DNA of 6,665 nt from Deltaproteobacteria bacterium (GTDB lineage Bacteria > Desulfobacterota > Desulfobacteria > Desulfobacterales > Desulfatirhabdiaceae): NCBI GenBank assembly GCA_026388755.1, contig JAPLJE010000337.1:1-6665 (forward strand). Reading direction: 5' to 3'. Numbering within the stretch: position 1 is the stretch's first letter; every line of letters starts with the position of its first letter. Both the position numbers and the translations under genes were made by a program. Below are positions 1-5,668 of the stretch, one piece after another. The notes under the pieces are model-generated. The model was not told the origin of the DNA, did no database searches, and was given only the letters and a program-made list of their open reading frames with translations.

Positions 1-1
1 G

Positions 2-55
2 AAAGATGTCGCATTTTTTACAAGTGACGAAATAAAGATGGACGTTTCATGGTAA
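2..55 (+). CDS. possible 3' end of a rightward gene (partial)
   Basis: Frame 2 is open from the left edge to a TAA at 53-55 and reads KDVAFFTSDEIKMDVSW before the stop. The residue mix looks like a normal protein C-terminus, and the other two rightward frames look less coding-like. It would converge on the rluA-family gene and overlap its last three codons by a few bases, which is common for convergent genes. Seventeen codons are too few to name a family, and the open frame could be chance. Sequence to the left of the window would decide. Confidence 0.3.
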   Translation, partial: KDVAFFTSDEIKMDVSW

Positions 56-805
56 ATGGGCTGCAGAGTCATTTTTGAATAGATCCTGCATCTGGCTGGG
101 GATTGCCGGGGTCTCGATGGTTTCCTGTGCTTTTCCGTCTGGCAGTTGCAGGGTGAGTGAGCGGGCATGCAGCGCCAGCCGGTCAAAGGCAAAATTCCGT
201 CGAAGGTAGTTTATGGCCCTCGTTGATCCGTAGCGGGCGTCGCCGACAACCGGATGGCCCGCCAATTTGGCGTGCCGCCGGATCTGATGCGTGCGGCCGG
301 TCAGAAGCTCGATTGCCACCATCGTATAATGGGCGCTGTGGTCAAGAACCCGAAAGCGTGTCTGGCAGTCCTTCCGGTTTCCGGTGCCTTCGGGATGAAG
401 GCGTCCGCCCGCGGTTTCTGAAAGAGACCATCCCCATGTTCTCCACGGGTCGTTATCTTCCGGTTTTTTCAGCCGGCCATGCAGGATGGCGACATATTCC
501 TTTTTAATTTGACGGGATTCAAATTGATTTGAAAAAAATCGAAATGACTCCCGGTTGCCTGCCAATAGAATGATGCCGCTGGTCTCCTTGTCCAGGCGAT
601 GAACCGGATGGATGCCAAAATCCGGGTCTATATCCATCTGTCCCTTAAGCGCCGCATTTTTTTGGATTTGGGCCAATGTCAGGGAACAAAGATCCCGGCC
701 TGCAGCGTTGTGAACCGTCAGGCCCGCGGGTTTGTCAACCACTATCCAGCTCCTCCCCAAGGCCAGCACAGGAATCTGAAACTCTCCGGAATCAATTGTG
801 ATCAT
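47..805 (-). CDS. RluA-family pseudouridine synthase
   Basis: The 252-residue product belongs to the RluA/RsuA family, cytoplasmic enzymes that isomerise specific uridines of rRNA or tRNA to pseudouridine. The N-terminal region has the IVVDKPAGLTVH signature (residues 21-32). The catalytic motif HRLDKETSG lies at 69-77, with Asp72 the expected catalytic aspartate. The family C-terminal signature GRTHQIRRHAKLAGHPVVGD begins at 170. No S4 RNA-binding domain precedes the catalytic domain, so the architecture resembles short members such as RluA or TruC more than RluC/RluD. The exact RNA target cannot be read from the sequence. The ATG is supported by a TAAGGA site six bases upstream. That site overlaps the stop codon of the preceding Tim44-like frame (nine-base gap), suggesting translational coupling at the end of the lemA operon. 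The gene appears intact. Confidence 0.93.
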   Translation of the reverse strand: MITIDSGEFQIPVLALGRSWIVVDKPAGLTVHNAAGRDLCSLTLAQIQKNAALKGQMDIDPDFGIHPVHRLDKETSGIILLAGNRESFRFFSNQFESRQIKKEYVAILHGRLKKPEDNDPWRTWGWSLSETAGGRLHPEGTGNRKDCQTRFRVLDHSAHYTMVAIELLTGRTHQIRRHAKLAGHPVVGDARYGSTRAINYLRRNFAFDRLALHARSLTLQLPDGKAQETIETPAIPSQMQDLFKNDSAAHLP

Positions 806-811
806 TTGTAA

Positions 812-817
812 TCCTTA
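812..817 (-). promoter_or_regulatory. Shine-Dalgarno site of the rluA-family gene
   Basis: TAAGGA on the minus strand sits six bases before the ATG at 805. Its TAA is the stop codon of the upstream Tim44-like frame, so termination and initiation are physically overlapped. This supports the chosen start and translational coupling. Confidence 0.7.
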
Positions 818-1336
818 ATTGGACCGGGACTGACGGTAATACCACTGGAGCTGATCCGGACTGCTGTCCTCGTCCACATTCTCTTTTGCTATTTTCTTCT
901 TTCCTCCGGATGGCTGCAGTACTTCTTTCAGCTTCCATACCCCATCCAGGCGGCCGAACGTCCAGTATTCCTCAAAGGGCGTTACATCTTCCTGGCCGCT
1001 CCAGACTTCATCGCCTTTACGAAGAATTCTCTGGGCGTGTGCGCTGATTCGGGCCGTAAATTCATCCTTGGCGGGTTCCGCGAAGTTCTGAACCAGAATC
1101 AGCTCGGCCTTCCGCACGCAGAGATTGCGGTACTCGACCCGTAACCCCTCCGATTGCCACTGGATGAGTTGCTTTTGAAGACTCTCCGCAACTTCCGGGA
1201 ACAGATCGGCAACCGGCACCTGGCCGGGATCCGCGGATTCCCTGGCAAGGTAAAGATCCATAAAAACCTGACGCGCCCGCTCTATCATTGAATTTCGGTT
1301 CCAGAGCTTGTCGGTCTGAGCCAGAAAATTCAGCAT
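815..1336 (-). CDS. second Tim44-like domain, severed C-terminal part of the Hint/Tim44 protein
   Basis: From its first ATG this frame encodes 173 residues forming a Tim44-like (NTF2-like fold) domain and a charged tail. Near the end it has FTARISAHAQRI, then PFEEYWTFGRLDGVWKLKEV. The last domain of the upstream frame has the parallel segments FAALITAMARDY and SFQEFWTFHFSDGAWLLREI, so the two are tandem copies of one domain type. The tail is rich in Lys, Asp and Glu and ends in DQLQWYYRQSRSN. No Shine-Dalgarno is visible before the ATG at 1336, and convincing coding sequence continues upstream of it, so this ATG is probably internal and not a true start. Tim44 itself tethers import motors in mitochondria; bacterial relatives are membrane-associated proteins of poorly defined role. 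The stop codon overlaps the ribosome site of the next gene. Confidence 0.75.
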   Translation of the reverse strand: MLNFLAQTDKLWNRNSMIERARQVFMDLYLARESADPGQVPVADLFPEVAESLQKQLIQWQSEGLRVEYRNLCVRKAELILVQNFAEPAKDEFTARISAHAQRILRKGDEVWSGQEDVTPFEEYWTFGRLDGVWKLKEVLQPSGGKKKIAKENVDEDSSPDQLQWYYRQSRSN

Positions 1337-1438
1337 GCGATCAATGCGCGTTGCTTTCTTTTCAACGCTCTTTTCAAGCCAGGGACCGGCGGCGCCACTT
1401 TTCCCGGCTGCTTCCGCGTATATCCCCTTGATCGTATC

Positions 1439-1455
1439 GTCCGTCAGTCCGTCAG
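1439..1455. repeat. exact 8-base tandem duplication causing a frameshift
   Basis: GTCCGTCA occurs twice in direct succession (1439-1446 and 1447-1454), and the match runs one base further. On the coding strand it reads CTGACGGACTGACGGAC, and the second copy creates the TGA that ends the upstream frame. Because 8 is not a multiple of 3, copy number switches the frame: one copy gives a 742-residue protein, two copies give truncation. Confidence 0.9.
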
Positions 1456-3051
1456 CATTTCGGCAAAGTTTTCATTCTTCAGCACATCCGACTCACCGGC
1501 CTGTTCAATTTCCCTGAGGAGCCAGGCTCCGTCAGAAAAATGGAACGTCCAGAATTCCTGAAATGAGGCAGGTGCATGATCCCCGCGCAGGAATTTCCCG
1601 GTGCGGTCATCGACGTAGTAATCGCGAGCCATTGCTGTAATCAGGGCGGCAAATTCCCGTTGGTCCGCTTTTTCGGTGTATCGGACGTGGACAAGATCAA
1701 TTTGTTTTATCGTGAGCTTTTCGATGCGCTTGATCTCATGATTGCGGACAAGTCCCTGGAGTTGAGCCGTTTGCTGGGCGAACAAATCATTCATGAGAAG
1801 CGGCGCCATGGGGCTGAACTCCCGTTTTTCCCAGCACTCCTGGAGCTTGCGAAAAGTGGTTTCGGCCAGTTGCCGCAATTCCTCCGGAGATACCGAAGGG
1901 TTCTGTTTGCTGAGAAATGAGAGGAGTTTTTCGGTCTTTGCCGCCTTTGGCGTGATGGCTCTTCGATCATAGATAAAGTCAAGATTTTGTTTTTTGTCTG
2001 GTCTCCTGATGATCATGATAAGGATCACGACGAAGAACGCGATGAAAAAGAAAAAAACAATAAATGCAATCACGGAATCCCCGGAAGAACCGCTGCTTCC
2101 GCTTCCAGAGCTGGAGTGACTGGAGCTTGAGCTGGAATGACTGGATCCGCCGCCGCCCCCGCCTTTGTTATGGACCGCAAGATGGTCCACAAAAAAGGTA
2201 TTGGGATAGTCTGTCTGGAGGTTGAAAACCTCGGCTGATTCCCGGACCGTCTCAATGGAAACAATCCGCAGGCCGGTTAAGGATTGCCCATCCCAGGCAA
2301 TGATCCGGTCTCCGGCACGGAGTGCCTCAAGGGTCTTGAATCTGCCGTCTCCGATGTAAAACGGATGATCCGCAGTCACCCGAAGCATCTGCCGATCTGT
2401 TTTCAGAACGACGAATTCATCGACCGTTCGGCGAAGAACCGATTGCACCCTTGTGTGAACCAGTTGACCGTCCGGCGTAAAGGCCAGCAGTTCTTCTCCT
2501 GCCTGGACCGTGCTGATGGGAAGCTGCGTTCCATCCGGTTTCAGGACCATGCCTTCGGCCAGAAAACATCCCTTGTTGTGAACGACAAATCCGGAAGAAA
2601 CAAACGTTCCAGCCGGACTGACCATCAGATTAAAGGCCGGTCGTGTCGCCGGTACAGTATGGATGGAATGGATCTGCGCTTCAAAAATCATCCCATCCCT
2701 TGCCAGGTAAACCGCATCGCCAATCTGGAGAAAACTCGCGATACGGAATTCTCCCTGCGCAATCATGAGGGGATGCTCCGCAGTCACCCTCAGCGTTTCA
2801 CCGCCGGCCAGAATCTCCAGGAACATCTCCGGCTGAACAACCGTAACCCCTTGAACTTCCACTGCTTGCAGGCATCCGGCTGCAACGCCCATGACGTGAT
2901 CGCCCGGCTGAAGCCTTTCGATGGCGGTTGAACCCGTCGGGGTCAAAACCTGGGTTCCTTCTTCGAGGCATCCACCACCGCCCCTTGCCCAGGAAGGATC
3001 CGGCCCGATAAATATGGCCAGCAACACGAAAAGCCCGATAGTCCATTTCAT
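1444..3051 (-). CDS. tandem Hint-domain, transmembrane, Tim44-like protein (N-terminal part of the broken gene)
   Basis: The 535-residue frame starts with a signal peptide (hydrophobic 5-16, likely cleavage after SWA at 20-22), then RGGGG. Two intein/hedgehog-type Hint domains follow at 28-159 and 162-295. A Gly/Ser/His-rich linker (about 296-325) leads into one membrane helix (about 327-348). RRPDKK follows the helix, so by the positive-inside rule the Hint domains face the periplasm and the C-terminus the cytoplasm. Residues about 357-519 form a Tim44-like domain ending in FQEFWTFHFSDGAWLLREI. Hint domains cleave their own peptide backbone; whether these splice, cleave or are inert is not known. 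The ATG is preceded by a modest GGAAG nine bases upstream and lies 42 bases after the DUF350 stop. Neighbours lemA and DUF350 suggest an envelope function. The premature TGA at 1446 comes from the 8-base duplication. Confidence 0.85.
   Translation of the reverse strand: MKWTIGLFVLLAIFIGPDPSWARGGGGCLEEGTQVLTPTGSTAIERLQPGDHVMGVAAGCLQAVEVQGVTVVQPEMFLEILAGGETLRVTAEHPLMIAQGEFRIASFLQIGDAVYLARDGMIFEAQIHSIHTVPATRPAFNLMVSPAGTFVSSGFVVHNKGCFLAEGMVLKPDGTQLPISTVQAGEELLAFTPDGQLVHTRVQSVLRRTVDEFVVLKTDRQMLRVTADHPFYIGDGRFKTLEALRAGDRIIAWDGQSLTGLRIVSIETVRESAEVFNLQTDYPNTFFVDHLAVHNKGGGGGGSSHSSSSSSHSSSGSGSSGSSGDSVIAFIVFFFFIAFFVVILIMIIRRPDKKQNLDFIYDRRAITPKAAKTEKLLSFLSKQNPSVSPEELRQLAETTFRKLQECWEKREFSPMAPLLMNDLFAQQTAQLQGLVRNHEIKRIEKLTIKQIDLVHVRYTEKADQREFAALITAMARDYYVDDRTGKFLRGDHAPASFQEFWTFHFSDGAWLLREIEQAGESDVLKNENFAEMLTD
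2008..2163 (-). other. Gly/Ser/His linker and transmembrane helix of the Hint/Tim44 protein
   Basis: This encodes residues about 297-348. A run of six Gly is followed by a Ser-rich stretch with two His and interspersed Gly, then the hydrophobic helix VIAFIVFFFFIAFFVVILIM, ending at RRPDKK. Glycine-rich, low-complexity N-terminal segments before a single helix are usual in bacterial Tim44-like proteins. Here the glycine run is split by the two Hint domains: GGGG before Cys28 and KGGGGGG after Asn295. Confidence 0.85.
2167..2568 (-). other. second Hint (intein-like) domain
   Basis: Residues 162-295. It begins with Cys162 (CFLAEGMVLKPDG), has the block-B-like motif LRVTADHPFYI with TxxH at 226-229, and ends in FFVDHLAVHN with His294-Asn295. 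These match the N-terminal Cys, TxxH and C-terminal His-Asn residues needed for the N-S shift and Asn cyclisation in inteins. The next residue is Lys296, not Cys, Ser or Thr, so canonical splicing is not expected. This resembles bacterial intein-like or pretoxin-type Hint domains. At 134 residues it has no room for a homing endonuclease. Confidence 0.85.
2575..2970 (-). other. first Hint (intein-like) domain
   Basis: Residues 28-159. It begins with Cys28 (CLEEGTQVLTPTG), has LRVTAEHPLMI with TxxH at 90-93, and ends in FVSSGFVVHN with His158-Asn159. Lys160-Gly161 follow, and then Cys162 starts the second Hint domain, so the repeating unit is Cys...HNKG. After signal-peptide removal only about five residues (RGGGG) would precede Cys28, an unusually short flank. 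The domain is 132 residues long with no endonuclease insertion. Confidence 0.87.
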
Positions 3052-3093
3052 ATGCTCAATCTTCCCATAGGCAGATGTTGAAACAAAAACCCC

Positions 3094-3363
3094 TTAATGC
3101 AGCGCAGCGATGGTTCCACCCAACACCGCGGCAGCCGCAACGATGCTCACGCCAAGAATGGCCGCAGCCACCACCCTTCCAAAATATTCGCCGACGGCTG
3201 CGTTTCCCCGTGCGATCTCCTTTTGTTCATCGATGTTCGGAGTCATTCGATCAATGAGCCCCGGAAGGATCAGAGTAGACGCAATCACCATCGCCATTCC
3301 GACCAAGCCGCCGACTAACGAAAAAACCATTGCCCAGCCGATGTTATAAATTGTTGTTGTCAT
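3094..3363 (-). CDS. DUF350 family small inner-membrane protein
   Basis: The 89-residue product has two hydrophobic segments (about 8-37 and 62-87) joined by a charged loop with IDEQKEIARGNAAVGEYFG at 44-62. The acidic residues followed by EIxxGNxAVG are the signature of the DUF350 (YjfL/UPF0719) family, integral membrane proteins of unknown biochemical function. The length fits a single two-helix unit; many family members carry two such units. The ATG has a strong AAGGAGG five bases upstream, and only 15 bases separate it from the lemA stop, so the two are very probably co-transcribed and translated at similar levels. No defect is visible. Confidence 0.82.
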   Translation of the reverse strand: MTTTIYNIGWAMVFSLVGGLVGMAMVIASTLILPGLIDRMTPNIDEQKEIARGNAAVGEYFGRVVAAAILGVSIVAAAAVLGGTIAALH

Positions 3364-3368
3364 TGAAC

Positions 3369-3375
3369 CCTCCTT
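3369..3375 (-). promoter_or_regulatory. strong Shine-Dalgarno site of the DUF350 gene
   Basis: AAGGAGG on the minus strand, five bases before the ATG at 3363 and within the 15-base gap after the lemA stop. A near-perfect anti-rRNA match, it fixes the start and implies strong translation. Confidence 0.8.
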
Positions 3376-3378
3376 TAT

Positions 3379-3936
3379 CTAAAATTTCACCTTCGGGGCC
3401 AGCTTTTCTTCTGCAGCGTCAACCTGGAAAAAGGCCTCGGGCTGAAAGCCGAACATATTGGCGATGAGATTACTCGGAAAAACTTCAACCCGATTCTTAT
3501 ACCGCATGGCCGTGTCATTATAATATTGCCGTGCAAAGCCGATTTTGTTCTCCGTGCCGGCCAGTTCTTCCTGAAGGGAAAGGAAATTTTCATTGGCCTT
3601 AAGCTGCGGGTAGGCCTCGGCCAAAGCAAAGAGCGAACGCAGACTGGATGAAAGAGCGTTTTCGACCTTTGCCTTTTCCTCCACGCTGCCGGTAAAGCTG
3701 ATGGCCTGCTGCCTGGCATTGACAACGGCCTCAAGCGTCTGACGCTCGTGGCCGGCGTAACCCTTGACTGTTTCAATCAGGTTGGGAATCAGGTCATACC
3801 GACGCTTGAGCTGAACTTCAATCGAACTCCAGGCGCTCTTGACCTCGTTTCTTCCACGAACCAGCCCGTTATAAGCGCCGATCACCCAAAAAGCCGCCAC
3901 TATCCCAATCACCAGGATAACGATTAACGATATCAT
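3379..3936 (-). CDS. lemA: LemA family protein
   Basis: The 185-residue product is a typical LemA-family protein: an N-terminal signal-anchor helix (about residues 2-22) followed by a helical-bundle domain outside the membrane. The family signature YNGLVRGRNEVKSAWSSIEV begins at 22 and is followed by QLKRRYDLIPNLIETVKGYA and ERQTLEAVVNAR. Later motifs are YPQLKANENFLSLQEEL, then ENKIGFARQYYNDTAMRYKN, and FPSNLIANMFGF near the end. The family is widespread and membrane-anchored; its exact function is unsettled. LemA genes often sit beside genes for other membrane proteins, and here the partners are DUF350 and Tim44-like proteins. It is the first gene of the leftward operon, with AGGAGG four bases before the ATG. 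It appears intact and of normal length. Confidence 0.94.
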   Translation of the reverse strand: MISLIVILVIGIVAAFWVIGAYNGLVRGRNEVKSAWSSIEVQLKRRYDLIPNLIETVKGYAGHERQTLEAVVNARQQAISFTGSVEEKAKVENALSSSLRSLFALAEAYPQLKANENFLSLQEELAGTENKIGFARQYYNDTAMRYKNRVEVFPSNLIANMFGFQPEAFFQVDAAEEKLAPKVKF

Positions 3937-3940
3937 CTGC

Positions 3941-3946
3941 CCTCCT
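3941..3946 (-). promoter_or_regulatory. Shine-Dalgarno site of lemA
   Basis: AGGAGG on the minus strand, four bases before the lemA ATG at 3936. This confirms the start. No convincing -35/-10 pair was found in the gap up to 4043, although TATATGAT inside the second repeat unit resembles a -10 box. Confidence 0.7.
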
Positions 3947-3973
3947 CTGTTTTTCTTTTTCAGGCCCTGTGTT

Positions 3974-4060
3974 GATATGATGGCGTAAACGCGCCACGAT
4001 CATATAGAATCATTGTGAAGTGATGGCATAAAACGCGCCATGGTCATTTTGAATCATTGT
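3974..4060. repeat. two tandem 43/44-base units, each with a hairpin
   Basis: On the minus strand both units start ACAATGATTC and share TGGCGCGTTT and GCCATCA: unit one 4060-4017 (44 bases), unit two 4016-3974 (43 bases). About four in five positions agree, with a one-base length difference. Each contains an inverted repeat, ATGGC/GCCAT at 4023-4027 and 4037-4041, and TGGCG/CGCCA at 3981-3985 and 3992-3996. There is no T-run after either hairpin, so they are not standard intrinsic terminators. Unit one includes the last codons and stop of the PAS gene. They may belong to a dispersed REP-like or small palindromic element family. Confidence 0.75.
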
Positions 4061-5534
4061 CTTCGTATCCGTATGCTTTGAAGATATCAAGGATTGTTTT
4101 GGTGGAATAGGATTCCTCTTTGTAGAGAAATGCCTTATTAAACGCGGTTGTAACTTCCGAAATCCTTTCGTATGCTTTGTTTATGCCTTCATTGAAAAAG
4201 CGCACATCTTCCATCAGCGCTTGCATCTGCTTCAGGATTTCCGGGGAGTTTTCCCCATTGGCGAGTTTTTCGATGAGCGCATCCAGAGAGCTTAAGTCTT
4301 GACCCAAGTCATCCTTTGACCCGCAAAGGGTCATCAGATGTGTGTTCAGGTAATGACACATACCGCCTGCCGTGTTGCGCATGACCCTGTTTCTCTGATC
4401 TTCCAGGGCTTTACTGATGTTGTGCACGATGCCCTCATGGCAGAGGAAATTGCCGGCATCGTCCATCTTTGCCCGTGAGGTGATGGCAACCTCGATGACC
4501 TCTCCCGCCTTGTTCCTGAACTTCACGTGCTTGCCTTCGACGTGGCCTTTCCCGTAAATTTCTTCGAGGAGTCGGACTCTTTCCGAGATGTCGACATAAA
4601 AGTCCGTCACGTTACTGGCGAGCGCCTCCGCCTTGCTCTCAAAACCAAGAAGTTTCAAGCCGGCATCATTGATATCGATGAAGCCCCCCTCCGCGGTGAT
4701 GGTGAATGCCATGTCACTGGTTGATTCGAAGAAATCCTTGTATTTCGCCTCACTCTGCCTGAGGGCATCGATTGCTTTCTTCTCCTCGGTGATATCCCGG
4801 ATCACGTGATCGATCCTTCGTATGGTCCCTTGGCTTGAATAGACGACATGTCCTTCATCAAAGACCCATCTGATTTTCTTGTTGCTGCCGATGATCCGGT
4901 ACTGCGCGCCATCAAACTCGGCTTCAGAAAGATTATCATAGAATTGTCTGACTTTTCTGATATCGTCCGGATGGACGAAATCCAAGATATGACTCTGTCC
5001 GCTAATGAAATGCTTGAGGGGAACCCCGAATAATGCTTCGGCTGCGGGGTTTATGGATAGGATCTGATAATCATCAGGAGGCATGGAGACGACGACTTCA
5101 TTCATGGAGTGGAGAATGCTTTCAAGCCGTCCCTTTATCTTTTGCAGCTCGATCCGGGTCTTGCGGCGTTCGGTGATATCCGTTAATGCACCGAGTATTG
5201 CCGGGACTCCGCCGCATGCCACGACACTGACTTTCATCATGATGATTGCTTCGCCATTCTCCTTTGGCATGATGAACTCGATCCTGTCGGAGATGCCTTC
5301 CGTGAATAGTTGTTCCGTGCAATAACGAGTCACTCTTTCCTGGTCGGCGGCGGATATGAAGCTGGAGAAAGCGGATTTGATAACCTGATCCGGTTTTCTC
5401 TGAGATATTTCATAAAACGCGTCATTTGCAAAGACAATAGTCCCTTCTCTGATGATTACAACCCCGTCGTTGATGTGCTTCACAATGCCCTGATAATCGA
5501 TGTCTCCCTGGCATACCCCTTTTTTAGCCATCAT
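4044..5534 (-). CDS. multi-PAS sensor protein with histidine-kinase H-box but no ATPase domain
   Basis: From the ATG at 5534 the product is 496 residues, predicted soluble with no membrane helix. It has three PAS domains: about 15-127, 132-254 (ending in the PAC motif RRIDHVIRDITEEKKA) and 260-377. The first ends in ILGALTDITERRK. Next comes TAGGMCHYLNTHLMTLCG at 388-405. It resembles the H-box of AGGIxHxxNN-type histidine kinases, with His394 the candidate phosphorylated residue. About 100 helical residues follow and the protein ends; the N, G1 and G2 boxes of a HATPase domain are absent. It may be a signalling adaptor or phosphotransfer partner that needs another kinase, or a degenerate kinase. 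The frame extends to a GTG at 5648, but ATGATG at 5534-5529 has GGGA seven bases upstream and leads directly into PAS1, so it is preferred. No response regulator lies next to it here. Confidence 0.85.
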   Translation of the reverse strand: MMAKKGVCQGDIDYQGIVKHINDGVVIIREGTIVFANDAFYEISQRKPDQVIKSAFSSFISAADQERVTRYCTEQLFTEGISDRIEFIMPKENGEAIIMMKVSVVACGGVPAILGALTDITERRKTRIELQKIKGRLESILHSMNEVVVSMPPDDYQILSINPAAEALFGVPLKHFISGQSHILDFVHPDDIRKVRQFYDNLSEAEFDGAQYRIIGSNKKIRWVFDEGHVVYSSQGTIRRIDHVIRDITEEKKAIDALRQSEAKYKDFFESTSDMAFTITAEGGFIDINDAGLKLLGFESKAEALASNVTDFYVDISERVRLLEEIYGKGHVEGKHVKFRNKAGEVIEVAITSRAKMDDAGNFLCHEGIVHNISKALEDQRNRVMRNTAGGMCHYLNTHLMTLCGSKDDLGQDLSSLDALIEKLANGENSPEILKQMQALMEDVRFFNEGINKAYERISEVTTAFNKAFLYKEESYSTKTILDIFKAYGYEDNDSK

Positions 5535-5668
5535 TAGCTTTTCCCATGTTTTACAGGGATCACTCGTTCGCCCTGCTTTGTTTACCGTGCATGCATCATA
5601 AAAACAAGCTGTTATCCCCCTATCCACTTCAACGTCTCTTGTCAACACAAAACGGTTTACCGAACCCT

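Larger units (their letters stand above)
815..3051 (-). pseudogene. reconstructed single gene: tandem-Hint, transmembrane, double Tim44-like protein, frame broken by an 8-base duplication
   Basis: The open frame 3051-1444 and the frame ending at 815 appear to be one gene. The downstream frame stays open and protein-like upstream of the ATG at 1336, reading DTIKGIYAEAAGKSG and then PWLEKSVEKKATRIDR, back into the end of the upstream frame. The junction holds an exact tandem copy of eight bases. With one copy removed, ...ENFAEMLTD continues directly into DTIKGIY..., and 2237 minus 8 bases is exactly 743 codons (742 residues plus TAA). Predicted architecture of the joined protein: signal peptide 1-22, Hint 28-159, Hint 162-295, Gly/Ser/His linker 296-325, membrane helix about 327-348, Tim44-like domain about 357-519, second Tim44-like domain about 565-710. 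As given, translation would stop after residue 535, leaving the second domain without a good start. It may be a true mutation, a reversible slippage repeat, or a sequence error. Confidence 0.8.

Noticed and set aside
1436..1460. Programmed -1 ribosomal frameshift joining the Hint/Tim44 frames
   Set aside because: No slippery heptamer is present at the site, and a simple exact 8-base duplication explains the frame change and restores the expected length when removed.
2284..2931. 215-codon rightward open frame opposite the Hint domains
   Set aside because: It is antisense to two well-supported domains, its protein lacks recognisable motifs, and its openness follows from the codon composition of the real gene.
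2968..3051. Lipoprotein signal with Cys28 as the lipidated residue
   Set aside because: The residues before Cys28 are GGGG with no Leu/Val at -3, so there is no lipobox; Cys28 fits the first residue of a Hint domain.
5608..5632. DnaA-box-like TTATCCCC and TATCCAC sequences, possible origin
   Set aside because: Neither matches the nine-base consensus, there is no cluster of boxes or AT-rich unwinding region, and no origin-associated genes are nearby.
5535..5648. GTG start at 5648 extending the PAS protein by 38 residues
   Set aside because: No Shine-Dalgarno precedes it, the added residues are not domain-like, and the ATGATG at 5534 has a spaced GGGA and begins just before PAS1.
5610..5650. 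Leftward promoter for the PAS gene using TTGACA at 5640-5645
   Set aside because: The -35 hexamer is perfect, but the sequence at 16-18 bases spacing is G-rich with no -10 box; the nearby TATGAT lies at the wrong distance.
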